DNA from: Mycobacterium sp. 1100029.7
Lineage (GTDB): Bacteria; Actinomycetota; Actinomycetes; Mycobacteriales; Mycobacteriaceae
Assembly: GCF_001665235.1 (NCBI RefSeq)
Contig: NZ_LZSC01000063.1
Span: 62,001 to 126,000, forward strand
DNA: 64,000 nt
Direction of reading: 5' to 3'
Made by a program: the position numbers and the translations under genes
Notes under the pieces: model-generated
Databases searched by the model: none
What the model saw: the letters and a program-made list of their open reading frames with translations, nothing else
What the model was told of the DNA's origin: nothing
In this document: in pieces, positions 50,135 to 59,566 of the stretch
How positions within the stretch are numbered: the stretch's first letter is position 1
Layout: each line of letters begins with the position of its first letter

Positions 50135-51303
50135 CCGCTCTTGAAGGGTCTTCGCTTGCCGGTCTGAACAAGGGGGAGCTGTTCGCGTCCTTCGACGTCG
50201 ACGCCTTCGAGGTTCCGCACGGTCGCGACGAGATCTGGCGGTTCACCCCGCTGCGACGGTTGCGGGGCCTGCACGACGGCTCGGCTAGATCTAACGGCAC
50301 GGCCGGCATCAGCGTCAGCGAACAGCCCGGGGTGACGGTCGAAACCGTGCGCCGCGGCGACGAGCGGCTCGGACAGGGCGGCGTTCCGACCGACCGCGTT
50401 GCGGCGCAAGCGTTTTCGTCGTTCAACTCCGCGACGGTGGTGACCGTGGCGCGCGATACCGAGGTCGCCAAGCCCATCGAAATCGCCATCGACGGGCCCG
50501 GTGTGGGCGCCGTCGCCTACGGCCACTTGCAGATTCGTGTCGAAGAGCTGTCCCGCGCGATCTTCGTGATCGACCTACGTGGCAGCGGGACCTACGCCGA
50601 CAACGTCGAGATCATCGTCGGCGACTCGGCCGGCGTCGGGGTGATCTGGATCGCCGACTGGGCCGACGACACCGTCCACGTCAGCGCACATCACGCACGG
50701 CTGGGCAAGGATTCGGTGCTCGGTCATGTCAACGTGACGCTCGGGGGCGACGTCGTTCGTACCTCGACGACGGTGCGATTCACCGCGCCCGGTGGCGATG
50801 CTCAGCTGCTCGGCACCTACTTCGCCGACGACGGTCAGCACTTCGAATCCCGGTTGCTCGTCGACCACGCGCAGCCCAACTGCCGTTCGGACGTCCTCTA
50901 CAAGGGCGCGCTGCAAGCAGATCCGGACTCCAGCCGTCCCGACGCGCACACCGTGTGGGTGGGTGACGTGTTGATCCGCGCGGAAGCCACCGGCACCGAC
51001 ACCTTCGAGACCAACCGCAACCTGTTGCTGACCGACGGCGCCCGCGCCGATTCGGTGCCCAACCTCGAGATCGAGACGGGCGAGATCGTCGGCGCCGGAC
51101 ACGCAAGTGCCACCGGAAGATTCGACGACGAGCAGGTGTTCTACCTGCAGGCTCGCGGCATCCCGGAAGACCAGGCCCGCAGGCTGATCGTGCGCGGTTT
51201 CTTCGGCGAGATCATCCAGAAGATCGCCGTCGCCGCCGTGCGTGACCGGCTCACCGAGGCCATCGAGCACGAACTTGAGTTGACCGAAGGAATCAAGAAC
51301 TAA
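50131..51303 (+). CDS. sufD: Fe-S cluster assembly protein SufD
   Basis: 390 residues, a paralogue of SufB that pairs with it on the SufC dimer. The second half repeats the SufB beta-helix and ends with YLQARGIPEDQARRLIVRGFFGEI, typical of SufD. It is coupled to sufB by a 4-base overlap and to sufC by a 1-base overlap (TAATG). Confidence 0.95.
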   Translation: MTALEGSSLAGLNKGELFASFDVDAFEVPHGRDEIWRFTPLRRLRGLHDGSARSNGTAGISVSEQPGVTVETVRRGDERLGQGGVPTDRVAAQAFSSFNSATVVTVARDTEVAKPIEIAIDGPGVGAVAYGHLQIRVEELSRAIFVIDLRGSGTYADNVEIIVGDSAGVGVIWIADWADDTVHVSAHHARLGKDSVLGHVNVTLGGDVVRTSTTVRFTAPGGDAQLLGTYFADDGQHFESRLLVDHAQPNCRSDVLYKGALQADPDSSRPDAHTVWVGDVLIRAEATGTDTFETNRNLLLTDGARADSVPNLEIETGEIVGAGHASATGRFDDEQVFYLQARGIPEDQARRLIVRGFFGEIIQKIAVAAVRDRLTEAIEHELELTEGIKN

Positions 51304-52079
51304 TGACCACGCTCGAAATCAAGGACCTGCACGTCAGCGTCGCGCGCACCAACGAGACCGACGCGATTCCCATCCTCAAAGGCGTTGACCTGACGGTGAA
51401 GTCGGGGGAGACCCACGCGCTGATGGGCCCCAACGGATCGGGCAAGTCCACCCTGTCCTACGCGATCGCCGGGCATCCCAAGTACGAGGTGACGTCGGGT
51501 TCGATCACGCTGGACGACCAGGATGTGCTGGCCATGAGCGTCGACGAGCGCGCCCGCGCCGGCCTGTTTTTGGCCATGCAGTACCCGATCGAGGTGCCCG
51601 GGGTGTCGATGTCGAACTTCCTGCGCACCGCGGCGGCAGCCGTGCGCGGCGAGGCACCGAAGCTGCGACACTGGGTCAAGGAAGTCAAGGGCGCGATGGA
51701 CGACCTCGGCATCGACCCGGCGTTCTCCGAACGCAGTGTGAACGAAGGCTTTTCCGGCGGCGAGAAGAAGCGCCACGAGATCCTGCAGCTGTCGTTGCTC
51801 AAGCCCAAGATCGCGATCCTCGACGAGACCGATTCCGGTCTGGACGTCGACGCGCTGCGCGTGGTCAGCGAGGGCGTGAACCGCTACGCCGAGGCCGAGC
51901 AGGGCGGCGTCCTGCTGATCACGCACTACACCCGGATTCTGCGCTACATCCAGCCGCAGTTCGTGCACGTGTTCGTCGGCGGGCGCATCGTCGAGTCTGC
52001 GGGCCCCGAACTGGCCGACGAACTGGAAGAACACGGCTACGAGCGCTTCACCAGCCAAGCGGCATCCGCGGGGGCGTAA
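51303..52079 (+). CDS. sufC: Fe-S cluster assembly ATPase SufC
   Basis: 258 residues of the ABC ATPase fold, soluble. Walker A GPNGSGKST, signature NEGFSGGEKKRHEIL, Walker B KIAILDETDSGLD. It drives the movements of SufB and SufD during cluster assembly. The ATG overlaps the sufD stop by one base. All catalytic residues are present. Confidence 0.96.
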   Translation: MTTLEIKDLHVSVARTNETDAIPILKGVDLTVKSGETHALMGPNGSGKSTLSYAIAGHPKYEVTSGSITLDDQDVLAMSVDERARAGLFLAMQYPIEVPGVSMSNFLRTAAAAVRGEAPKLRHWVKEVKGAMDDLGIDPAFSERSVNEGFSGGEKKRHEILQLSLLKPKIAILDETDSGLDVDALRVVSEGVNRYAEAEQGGVLLITHYTRILRYIQPQFVHVFVGGRIVESAGPELADELEEHGYERFTSQAASAGA

Positions 52080-52081
52080 CC

Positions 52082-53335
52082 ATGGCGGCCTCGGTGAATC
52101 CACTGGACGTCGCGGCGATCCGTGCTGATTTTCCGATCCTGAAGCGCATCATGCGCAGCGGGAATCAGTTGGCGTACCTGGATTCCGGGGCGACGTCGCA
52201 GCGCCCGCTGCAGGTGCTGGACGCCGAACGCGAATTCCTGGTCACCTCCAACGGTGCCGTGCACCGCGGTGCACACCAGCTGATGGAAGAAGCCACCGAC
52301 GCCTACGAGCAGGGTCGCGCCGATGTCGCGGCGTTCGTCGGCGCCGACGCGCAAGAACTGGTATTCACCAAGAACGCCACCGAGTCGCTGAACTTGGTGT
52401 CCTATGTGCTGGGCGACAAGCGATTCGACGGGGCCGTCGGTGAGGGTGACGTCATCGTCACCACCGAGCTCGAGCACCACGCCAACATCGTCCCGTGGCA
52501 CGAGCTGGCCCGCCGGACCGGTGCGACGGTGCGTTGCTACCGCATGACCGACGACGGCCGCATCGACCTGGACTCGCTACAACTCGACGAACGCGTCAAA
52601 GTGGTTGCGTTCAGTCATCATTCGAACGTCACCGGCGCGGTGGCGCCGGTCGGCGAGCTGGTGGCCCGGGCCAGGGCGGTCGGCGCCCTGACGGTCTTGG
52701 ATGCCTGCCAGTCGGTGCCGCACCAGCCGGTCGACTTCCGCGCACTCGACGTCGACTTCGGTGCCTTCTCCGGGCACAAGATGCTGGGGCCCAACGGAAT
52801 CGGCGTGCTCTACGGTCGCCGCGAGTTGCTCGAGGCGCTGCCCCCGTTCCTCACCGGCGGTTCGATGATCGAGACGGTCACGATGGAAGCCACCACGTAC
52901 GCCGCGCCGCCGCAGCGCTTCGAAGCCGGTACTCCGATGACCTCCCAGGTGGTCGGGTTGGGCGCGGCCGCCCGCTACCTCGACGCGCTCGGCATGGAGG
53001 CCGTCGAGGCCCATGAGAGCGAGCTGGTGGCCCAGGCCATCGAGGGTCTCGCCGGTATCGACGCCGTACGCATCATCGGACCGGCAACGACGGAAAACCG
53101 CGGTTCGCCAGTGGCTTTCGTGGTCGACGGGGTGCATGCGCATGACGTCGGTCAGGTGCTCGACGACGAAGGCGTCGCGGTGCGGGTCGGCCACCACTGC
53201 GCGATGCCGCTGCACCGCCGCTTCGGTGTCGCCGCCACGGCGCGCGCATCGTTCTCGGTGTACAACACCGCCGACGAGGTCGACCGCCTGGTGGCCGGCG
53301 TGCGCCGGGCCCTGGATTTCTTCGGCGGAGCGTGA
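52082..53335 (+). CDS. sufS: Cysteine desulfurase SufS
   Basis: 417 residues, a pyridoxal-phosphate enzyme of the class II NifS-like type. It takes sulfur from cysteine for cluster building. The PLP Lys is Lys233 in SGHKMLGPNG; the catalytic Cys is Cys373 in VGHHCAMP. TELEHHANIVPW carries the conserved His stacking on PLP. It starts 2 bases after sufC. SufU, encoded next, is its usual sulfur-accepting partner. Confidence 0.96.
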   Translation: MAASVNPLDVAAIRADFPILKRIMRSGNQLAYLDSGATSQRPLQVLDAEREFLVTSNGAVHRGAHQLMEEATDAYEQGRADVAAFVGADAQELVFTKNATESLNLVSYVLGDKRFDGAVGEGDVIVTTELEHHANIVPWHELARRTGATVRCYRMTDDGRIDLDSLQLDERVKVVAFSHHSNVTGAVAPVGELVARARAVGALTVLDACQSVPHQPVDFRALDVDFGAFSGHKMLGPNGIGVLYGRRELLEALPPFLTGGSMIETVTMEATTYAAPPQRFEAGTPMTSQVVGLGAAARYLDALGMEAVEAHESELVAQAIEGLAGIDAVRIIGPATTENRGSPVAFVVDGVHAHDVGQVLDDEGVAVRVGHHCAMPLHRRFGVAATARASFSVYNTADEVDRLVAGVRRALDFFGGA

Positions 53336-53338
53336 CCC

Positions 53339-53830
53339 GTGCGCCTCGAGCAGATGTACCAGGACGTGATCCTCGATCACTACAAACACCCGCAGCACCG
53401 CGGGCTGCGGGACCCGTTCGGCGCCCAGGTATCCCACGTGAACCCGATCTGCGGGGACGAAGTCACGTTGCGGGTGGCCCTGTCCGATGACGGGCAGACC
53501 GTCACCGACGTGTCCTACGACGGCCAGGGCTGCTCGATCAGTCAGGCCGCCACGTCGGTGCTCACCCAGCAGGTGATCGGCCAAAGCGTGGGAGAGGCGC
53601 TGAAAACCGTGACGGCGTTCACCGAAATGGTGTCGTCGCGAGGCACGATCGAAGGCGACGAGGACGTCCTGGGCGACGGAATCGCGTTCGCCGGAGTAGC
53701 CAAGTATCCGGCCCGGGTGAAATGCGCCCTGCTGGGCTGGATGGCATTCAAGGATGCGCTGGCGCAGGCCAGCGCGGCAAAACACGCACTGGCCCAAGCC
53801 AGCCATGCTTTCGAGGAGGACCAACGATGA
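53339..53830 (+). CDS. sufU: Zinc-dependent sulfurtransferase SufU
   Basis: 163 residues, an IscU-like fold. The three Cys (Cys38 in NPICGDEV, then GQGCSISQA and RVKCALLGW) and Asp40 form the zinc site that accepts persulfide from SufS. The 18-21 residue insertion between the second and third Cys seen in SufU proteins is present. GTG 53339 starts 3 bases after sufS. The C-terminal helix has an Ala-Gln-Ala-Ser repeat, LAQASAAKHALAQAS. Confidence 0.94.
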   Translation: MRLEQMYQDVILDHYKHPQHRGLRDPFGAQVSHVNPICGDEVTLRVALSDDGQTVTDVSYDGQGCSISQAATSVLTQQVIGQSVGEALKTVTAFTEMVSSRGTIEGDEDVLGDGIAFAGVAKYPARVKCALLGWMAFKDALAQASAAKHALAQASHAFEEDQR

Positions 53831-54174
53831 GCGAAACCGCCGCACCCAACGAGGAATTCCTCGCCGACCTCGAAGAGGCGATGCGTGACGTCGTCGATCC
53901 CGAGCTGGGGATCAACGTGGTCGATCTGGGGCTGGTCTACGGTCTCAACGTCGAAGAGGGCGACGAAGGAACTGTCGCCACCATCGACATGACGCTGACG
54001 TCGGCGGCCTGCCCGCTGACCGACGTGATCGAGGACCAGTCGCGCAGTGCACTGGTCGGCGCCGGTCTGGTCAACGACCTACGGATCAACTGGGTGTGGA
54101 ACCCGCCGTGGGGCCCGGACAAGATCACCGAGGACGGCCGCGAACAGCTGCGCGCCCTGGGCTTCACCGTCTAG
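53827..54174 (+). CDS. sufT: SUF system maturation protein SufT (MIP18/DUF59)
   Basis: 115 residues. The DUF59 core is clear: EEAMRDVVDPELGINVVDLGLV, MTLTSAACPLTDVI with its conserved Cys, and WVWNPPWGPDKITEDGREQL at the end. SufT helps mature iron-sulfur proteins. ATG 53827 overlaps the sufU stop (ATGA); the longer frame upstream belongs to sufU. It is the last gene of the operon. Confidence 0.94.
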   Translation: MSETAAPNEEFLADLEEAMRDVVDPELGINVVDLGLVYGLNVEEGDEGTVATIDMTLTSAACPLTDVIEDQSRSALVGAGLVNDLRINWVWNPPWGPDKITEDGREQLRALGFTV

Positions 54175-54180
54175 CCGCGC

Positions 54181-54924
54181 TCACCCGCCGTGCCCGTGAT
54201 GCGGGCCACCGGCGCCGCCGCAGTTGCCGTCGCGGGCCGCGCGCAGGTTGATACTTGTCGCCTGCAGTGTGCCACTGTCATCTCGGACACCTTGTGCCGT
54301 CAGGCATTTCCCTTGCGTGATGGCTTGCGTGTCGGCACCGGCCTGCTTGGTGTAGCGGGTTTTGTCGGTGACCGTCACCGGCGTCTGCGAGGTGGCGCCG
54401 TTGGCGTCGGTGCTGGTGACGGTCAGCGTGTTACCCGTGACGGATGCGACCGCGCCGCGCAGCGGGGGATGTTTGGCCGCCGGGGCGCCCTGCGGACAGG
54501 TGCCGTTCACGGCGGGGCTCACCCGCACCGATCCGGCCGTGACCGGTTGGCCGGGCTGCGGCTGGTCGTGAGCGGGACGCACCGTGACGCAATTGCCCGC
54601 GGTGACATCGGTCAGTGCCGCGGCGGTGACCTCGGTGACCTTCGTCGACGTCGTGAAAGCCACCGCGGCGTTGCCGTTGTCCTGCGTGACCTGGGCGGTG
54701 CTTCCCGACACCGACGCGATCAACCCGCTGACTCGGGCCTGGCCACCGGGCGCCGGCTTCGATGCAGACGACGTGGTCGACGGTGCCGCCGCGGCCCCCG
54801 GCGCATGTGACGACGACGCGGGGTTCGACGTGTTCGATGAACCGCACGCCGCGACACCGAGCGCGGTGGCTGCGGTGACCGCGAGCATCGCGCACCGGGC
54901 GAGCCGGTGAGAAGTGGTAGACAT
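54181..54924 (-). CDS. Lipoprotein with two DUF5666-like repeats
   Basis: 247 residues. The signal peptide MSTTSHRLARCAMLAVTAAT leads to a lipobox GVAAC with Cys27. After a Ser/Thr/Pro/Ala linker there are two copies of a small beta domain, each starting G-(L/A)-(I/V)-A-S-V-(S/T)-G and ending with a Thr-Lys/Arg-Val/Tyr strand and a G-(N/K)-C turn (TAGNCVTV and TQGKCLTA). The pattern resembles DUF5666, whose function is unknown. The tail is Gly/His-rich (GGPHHGHGG), possibly metal-binding. ATG 54924 follows GGAG. It is convergent with sufT. The family assignment is tentative. Confidence 0.8.
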   Translation of the reverse strand: MSTTSHRLARCAMLAVTAATALGVAACGSSNTSNPASSSHAPGAAAAPSTTSSASKPAPGGQARVSGLIASVSGSTAQVTQDNGNAAVAFTTSTKVTEVTAAALTDVTAGNCVTVRPAHDQPQPGQPVTAGSVRVSPAVNGTCPQGAPAAKHPPLRGAVASVTGNTLTVTSTDANGATSQTPVTVTDKTRYTKQAGADTQAITQGKCLTAQGVRDDSGTLQATSINLRAARDGNCGGAGGPHHGHGG

Positions 54925-55129
54925 CAACGTTTCTCCAATCGTGGGGGTCCCACGCAACGGTCTACCGGACGCAGCTGTGCCTGGCCTGTGCGAAATTCCC
55001 GGTCGCGGGGCGCACTGTGAATTGAGTCTCAATGCCAAATACCTTCTCGTATCGGTTTTTTGGCTGCGCGATATGGGAAGGCGTACCTAGATCATAACTT
55101 TGCCCCCGATTTCAGGAGCAAATTCGTTT

Positions 55130-56368
55130 ATGCCCAAAGCGTTCCAGCTCGATGTGATAACTCACACCGCCCTCAACGTCGCCTGGATAGTCGGCGCGGT
55201 GGCCGTCGCCTATGCCGTCGGCGTGGCGTTGTCCTGGGTGTTGCAGCGGTTGAAAGGACGCAGCGCGATCCTCGACGACATCGACGTGCTGACGCGTCAG
55301 CCGTTACGCGCGACATTGATGGTGATCGCGGCGACCACCGCGGTGCATCACACCTCGGCGTCGTCGGCCGTGTGGCGCGGCTACGTCGACCATCTACTGA
55401 CGATCGTGCTGATGGCCACCAACACCTGGCTGGTCGCCAGCCTGGTGTTCGTCGCCGAACGCCGCGCGATCGCGCGCTTTGCCGGCGGCGACATGGACAT
55501 CGCCGACGCCGACCGCCACCGGCGCAAGATCCGCACCCAGATCACGTTGCTGCGCCGACTGGTCGTGGCCGTCGTCGTCGTGCTCGGCCTGGCGGCAGTG
55601 CTGATGACGTTCCCGTCATTCAGCAGTATCGGCAAGACATTGTTCGCCTCCGCCGGGGTGCTGTCGGTGGTCGCCGGCCTGGCCGCCCAGACGTCGCTGG
55701 GGGCCATGTTCGCCGGCATCCAGATCGCTTTCTCCGACGCCATCCGCGTCGGCGATGTGGTGGTGCTCGAAGGGGAGTGGGGGCGCATCGAGGAGATCAC
55801 CCTGACCTACGTCGTCGTGCACCTGTGGGACGAGCGCCGGCTGGTGTTGCCGACGACCTACTTCACCAAGACGCCGTATCAGAACTGGACGCGCAACGCG
55901 ACGGCGCTGCTGGGCACGGTCGAACTCGACGTCGACTTCGCGCTACCGCTGGACGCGATGCGTACCGAGCTGGACCGGCTGTTGCGGGCCAACGAGTTGT
56001 GGGACCAGCGAGTCGGCGTGCTGCAGGTCACCGATGCGTTGGGTGGTTACGTCCGGGTGCGGATGCTGGTCAGTGCACCGAACGCCGGCGCACTGTTCGA
56101 CCTGCGCTGCGATGTGCGTGAGGGCATGGTCCGGTGGCTGCAGGCTTCGCAGCCGGGTGCGTTGCCGCGGCGTCGTGTCGAGCCTGCTTCGATGCCGGAC
56201 GGCGATGGCGTTGCGCGGCAGGTGAGTTCTGCGGCCCGCCGCGCGGATTCGGGCCTGTTCAGCGGCAGTCCGGATGCCGAACAGCGCGGCCGCGTGTTCG
56301 AGGGCCCCGACGACGACGACAGCAGCGACCGGCGCGAGTTCGCCGACACACGTTCGGGCGGCAGGTGA
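55130..56368 (+). CDS. MscS-family mechanosensitive channel
   Basis: 412 residues. Four or five membrane helices, then the pore helix and beta domain: SVVAGLAAQTSLGAMFAGIQIAF (TM3-like) and the SDAIRVGDVVVLEGEWGRIEEITL signature with LPTTYFTKTPYQNW. The channel opens under membrane tension to release solutes. The last 70 residues are charged and disordered. ATG 55130 has AGGAG 11 bases upstream; a TTG 30 bases earlier is less likely. It stands alone after a 205-base intergenic region. Confidence 0.9.
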   Translation: MPKAFQLDVITHTALNVAWIVGAVAVAYAVGVALSWVLQRLKGRSAILDDIDVLTRQPLRATLMVIAATTAVHHTSASSAVWRGYVDHLLTIVLMATNTWLVASLVFVAERRAIARFAGGDMDIADADRHRRKIRTQITLLRRLVVAVVVVLGLAAVLMTFPSFSSIGKTLFASAGVLSVVAGLAAQTSLGAMFAGIQIAFSDAIRVGDVVVLEGEWGRIEEITLTYVVVHLWDERRLVLPTTYFTKTPYQNWTRNATALLGTVELDVDFALPLDAMRTELDRLLRANELWDQRVGVLQVTDALGGYVRVRMLVSAPNAGALFDLRCDVREGMVRWLQASQPGALPRRRVEPASMPDGDGVARQVSSAARRADSGLFSGSPDAEQRGRVFEGPDDDDSSDRREFADTRSGGR

Positions 56369-56474
56369 CGCGCCGCGCGCGCGACTGAAGCGATTGACGA
56401 GCACCGATTCCGGGTATGAACCGCAGATCCCATCGATTGGGTGTCGGCTTCTGTGGGGGATGAAGTGATCGGCG

Positions 56475-57446
56475 ATGGTCGGGTGGCTGGATAGGTTGCA
56501 GCGGCGGAATCGCGCGGTCAGCGTGGCCATCGCCGTCATTTACAAGTATCTCGACGACCAGGGCGGTTACCTGGCCGCACTGATCACCTACTACGGGTTC
56601 GTGTCGCTGTTTCCGCTGCTGCTGCTGTTGACGACCTCCTTGGGTGTGGTGCTGGCCGGTCGGCCCGATTTGCAAGAACAGGTGCTGCACAGCACGCTGA
56701 GCCAATTCCCGGTGATCGGCAGCCAGCTGCATCAGCCGGAGGGACTCAGCGGCGGAACAACCGCGGTGATCATCGGAATCCTCGGGGCACTCTACGGCGG
56801 GCTGGGCGTCGGTCAGGCGCTGCAAAACGCCATGGACTCGGTGTGGGCCGTCCCGAAGAACAAGCGCCCCAACCTGTTTCAGTCGCGGTTGCGCAGCCTG
56901 CTGTTGTTGCTGGTGCTCGGTTCGGTGGCGCTGGCGGCCACCGTCTTGACCGGAATCGGCCAGACGACCAGTTCGCTCGGCGTCTTCGGGAAAATCGGCG
57001 TCGCCATCGTTGCCGTGTCGGTCAACGCGCTGATCTGCCTGGTGGCCTTCCGCCTCACCACCGCGCGAAATCTGAGCTACCGGGAGGTTCTTCCGGGAGC
57101 CGTTGCGGCAGCGGTTGTTTGGCAGATCCTGCAGTGGTTCGGCGCCGGGTACATCCAGCACACGGTGAAGACGGCGAGCGCCACCAACAGTATTTTCGCG
57201 TTGGTGCTGGGAATGCTCGCGTTTCTGTACCTGGTGGCGACGACGCTGGTGCTGTGTGCGGAGATGAACGTCGTCCTGGTGGAGCGCCTCTATCCGCGAG
57301 CACTGCTCAGTGCCTTCACCGACGATGCGGAACTCACCTCGGCCGACCGCAGGATCTACACCAAACGCGCGAAAGCCGAACGCGTCAAACGACTCGAAAA
57401 GGTCAGCGTCCGGTTCGACGACGTCAACCGAACGGTCACGCAGTAA
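56475..57446 (+). CDS. YihY/BrkB-family inner-membrane protein
   Basis: 323 residues with six membrane helices. The N-terminal QGGYLAALITYYGFVSLFPLLLLL is the conserved start of the family, and WQILQWFGAGYIQ and ATTLVLCAEMN are later signatures. Members were once called ribonuclease BN, in error. The role is unknown, perhaps envelope transport. The C-terminal 50 residues are basic and cytoplasmic. It lies 106 bases after the MscS gene and converges with fadE15 with 10 bases between the stops. Confidence 0.88.
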   Translation: MVGWLDRLQRRNRAVSVAIAVIYKYLDDQGGYLAALITYYGFVSLFPLLLLLTTSLGVVLAGRPDLQEQVLHSTLSQFPVIGSQLHQPEGLSGGTTAVIIGILGALYGGLGVGQALQNAMDSVWAVPKNKRPNLFQSRLRSLLLLLVLGSVALAATVLTGIGQTTSSLGVFGKIGVAIVAVSVNALICLVAFRLTTARNLSYREVLPGAVAAAVVWQILQWFGAGYIQHTVKTASATNSIFALVLGMLAFLYLVATTLVLCAEMNVVLVERLYPRALLSAFTDDAELTSADRRIYTKRAKAERVKRLEKVSVRFDDVNRTVTQ

Positions 57447-57456
57447 CCGACACCGG

Positions 57457-59286
57457 TCAGAACGCATCCTCGGAGATGCGCATGACGTCGTCGTCGATGG
57501 ACTCGATGACGCGGCGCAGCGCGGTCAATCTCGGCAGGATGTTCTTGGCGAAGAACGCCGACGTCGCGATCTTGCCCTGATAGAAGGCCTCGTCGCTGGT
57601 GCCCGGGTTGTTCGCCAGTGCGGCGTGCGCAACGCCGGCGTGCACCAGTAACTGCCAGCCGATCAGCAGGTCGCCGACCGCGAGCAGGTACCGCACCGAC
57701 CCCAATCCGACTTTGTAGATCTCCGCGGGATGCTGGGTCGCCGACATCAAATAGCCGGTCAGCGCGGCCGTCATTCCCGTGACGTCATCAAGCGCGGTTT
57801 GCAGCAGTTGCGCCTGCGCTTTGAGTGCGTCGTCACAGCTGTCGATGGTCGCGCTGATCTGGGCCGTGACGAACTGCAGGGCCTGCCCGTGGTCGCGGAC
57901 GATCTTGCGGAAGAAGAAGTCCAGCGCCTGAATCGCGGTGGTGCCCTCGTACAAAGAATCGATCTTGGAGTCGCGGATGTACTGCTCGAGCGGGTAGTCC
58001 TGCAGGAAGCCCGAGCCGCCCAGCGTCTGCAGCGATTCGGTCAGGATCTCGTAGGCCCGCTCGGAGCTCACGCCTTTGACGATGGGCAGCAGCAGATCGT
58101 CGATGCGGTGCGCCAGGTCGTGGTCTGCACCCGAAACCTGTTGCGCCAGAGCATCATCCTGATGCGCCGCAGCATACATGTAGAGCGCCCGCAACCCCTC
58201 GGCGTAGGCCTTCTGGGTCAGCAGGCTGCGGCGCACATCGGGGTGGTGCATGATCGTGACCCGCGGTGCTGTCTTGTCGGTCATCTGGGTCATATCCGCG
58301 CCCTGGACCCGCTCCTTGGCGTAGGCCAGTGCGTTCAAGTAGCCCGTGGACAGCGTCCCGGCGGCTTTGACGCCGATCGTCATGCGCGCGTTTTCGATCA
58401 CCGTGAACATCTGGGCGATCCCGTTGTGCACGCCGCCGACCAGATAACCCACCGCCGGCACCTCGGTGGCACCGAACGTCACTTCGCAAGTGGGGGAGGA
58501 CTTGATACCCATCTTGTGCTCCAGTCCCGTGACGAAAACGCCGTTGCGGGAACCCAATTCGAGGGTGTCGGGGTCGAACAGGTAATTGGGCACGTAGAAC
58601 AGGCTCAGCCCCTTGGTGCCCGGGCCGGCGCCCTCCGGGCGGGCCAGCACGAGGTGAAAGACGTTGTCGGCGGTGCTGCCCACATCGCCGCCGGAGATGA
58701 ATCGCTTGACGCCCTCAATATGCCAAGTGCCGTCCGGTTGTTCGATCGCCTTGCTGCGCCCCGCGCCGACGTCCGAACCGGCATCGGGTTCGGTGAGTAC
58801 CATCGTCGCCGCCCAGCCACGCTCGACACCTTCTGCCGCCCAATGCTTCTGCTGTTCGTCACCCTCTTCGAACAGCGCCTGCGCCATGAAGGGGCCCAGG
58901 CAGAAGAAGCTCGCTGATGGGTTGGCGCAGAAGATCATTTCGTTGACCGCCCACGCCAGCGGCGGCGGTGCGGGCATGCCGCCGATTTCTTCGGCAAGAC
59001 CCAGTCGCCACCACCCGGCGTCCTTGATCGCCTGCACTGTCTTGGCCAACTCGGGCGCCACGGCGATCGAGTGCGCGTCGGGATCGAAGACCGGCGGGTT
59101 GCGGTCGGCGAAGGCGAAGGTGTCGGCGACCGGGCCCTCGGCCAGCCGAGCGGCTTCGGACAAAATGGTGCGAACAGTGTCGGTGTCGAGCTCGCTGTAC
59201 TGCCCAGTGCCCAGAACAGCACCTACATCGAGAACTTCGAAGATGTTGAACTCGAGATCACGGACATTAGCGATGTAGTGGCCCAA
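57457..59286 (-). CDS. fadE15: Acyl-CoA dehydrogenase FadE15
   Basis: 609 residues, the long FadE type with an extra C-terminal helical domain. It desaturates acyl-CoA with FAD in beta-oxidation. Seen: ATMVLTEPDAGSDVGAG (FAD/substrate), KRFISGGDVG, and SLQTLGGSGFLQDYPLEQYIRDSKI with TTAIQALDFFFRK. The start codon is TTG 59286: it gives the family's GHYIANVRDLEFNIFEVL N-terminus and has GAGGGAG 7 bases upstream. The frame is open to 59418, but that part is Arg-rich and lacks a ribosome site. Divergent from trxA. Confidence 0.93.
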   Translation of the reverse strand: MGHYIANVRDLEFNIFEVLDVGAVLGTGQYSELDTDTVRTILSEAARLAEGPVADTFAFADRNPPVFDPDAHSIAVAPELAKTVQAIKDAGWWRLGLAEEIGGMPAPPPLAWAVNEMIFCANPSASFFCLGPFMAQALFEEGDEQQKHWAAEGVERGWAATMVLTEPDAGSDVGAGRSKAIEQPDGTWHIEGVKRFISGGDVGSTADNVFHLVLARPEGAGPGTKGLSLFYVPNYLFDPDTLELGSRNGVFVTGLEHKMGIKSSPTCEVTFGATEVPAVGYLVGGVHNGIAQMFTVIENARMTIGVKAAGTLSTGYLNALAYAKERVQGADMTQMTDKTAPRVTIMHHPDVRRSLLTQKAYAEGLRALYMYAAAHQDDALAQQVSGADHDLAHRIDDLLLPIVKGVSSERAYEILTESLQTLGGSGFLQDYPLEQYIRDSKIDSLYEGTTAIQALDFFFRKIVRDHGQALQFVTAQISATIDSCDDALKAQAQLLQTALDDVTGMTAALTGYLMSATQHPAEIYKVGLGSVRYLLAVGDLLIGWQLLVHAGVAHAALANNPGTSDEAFYQGKIATSAFFAKNILPRLTALRRVIESIDDDVMRISEDAF

Positions 59287-59566
59287 GACATCTCCCTCGA
59301 CTGGTCCGTCCGGCGACGGCTCATCCGCCCTAGTGTCTCCGAGCGGGGAAAACCTCCGCAACCGTAACCTCGCAGACAACCGCCGTCGTCGCGCACAACC
59401 GAAAAGCCAACTGTTCATTGGGAAGACCGGTCACCGCCCTTGGGGGCCGAGCGGTGTGCACGCCGCAGCGCTGGCGGTTCGCCGCGGGCCGGAGCAGTAT
59501 GGGGGTTGCGCCGATGCGCGGCATTCGCGCGGGAACATCGAGGCACGACGTGGCGTTAGGCGGAAT

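Noticed and set aside
55060..56121. 353-codon frame starting before the MscS gene
   Set aside because: Arg/His-rich off-frame reading of the MscS gene, without membrane helices.
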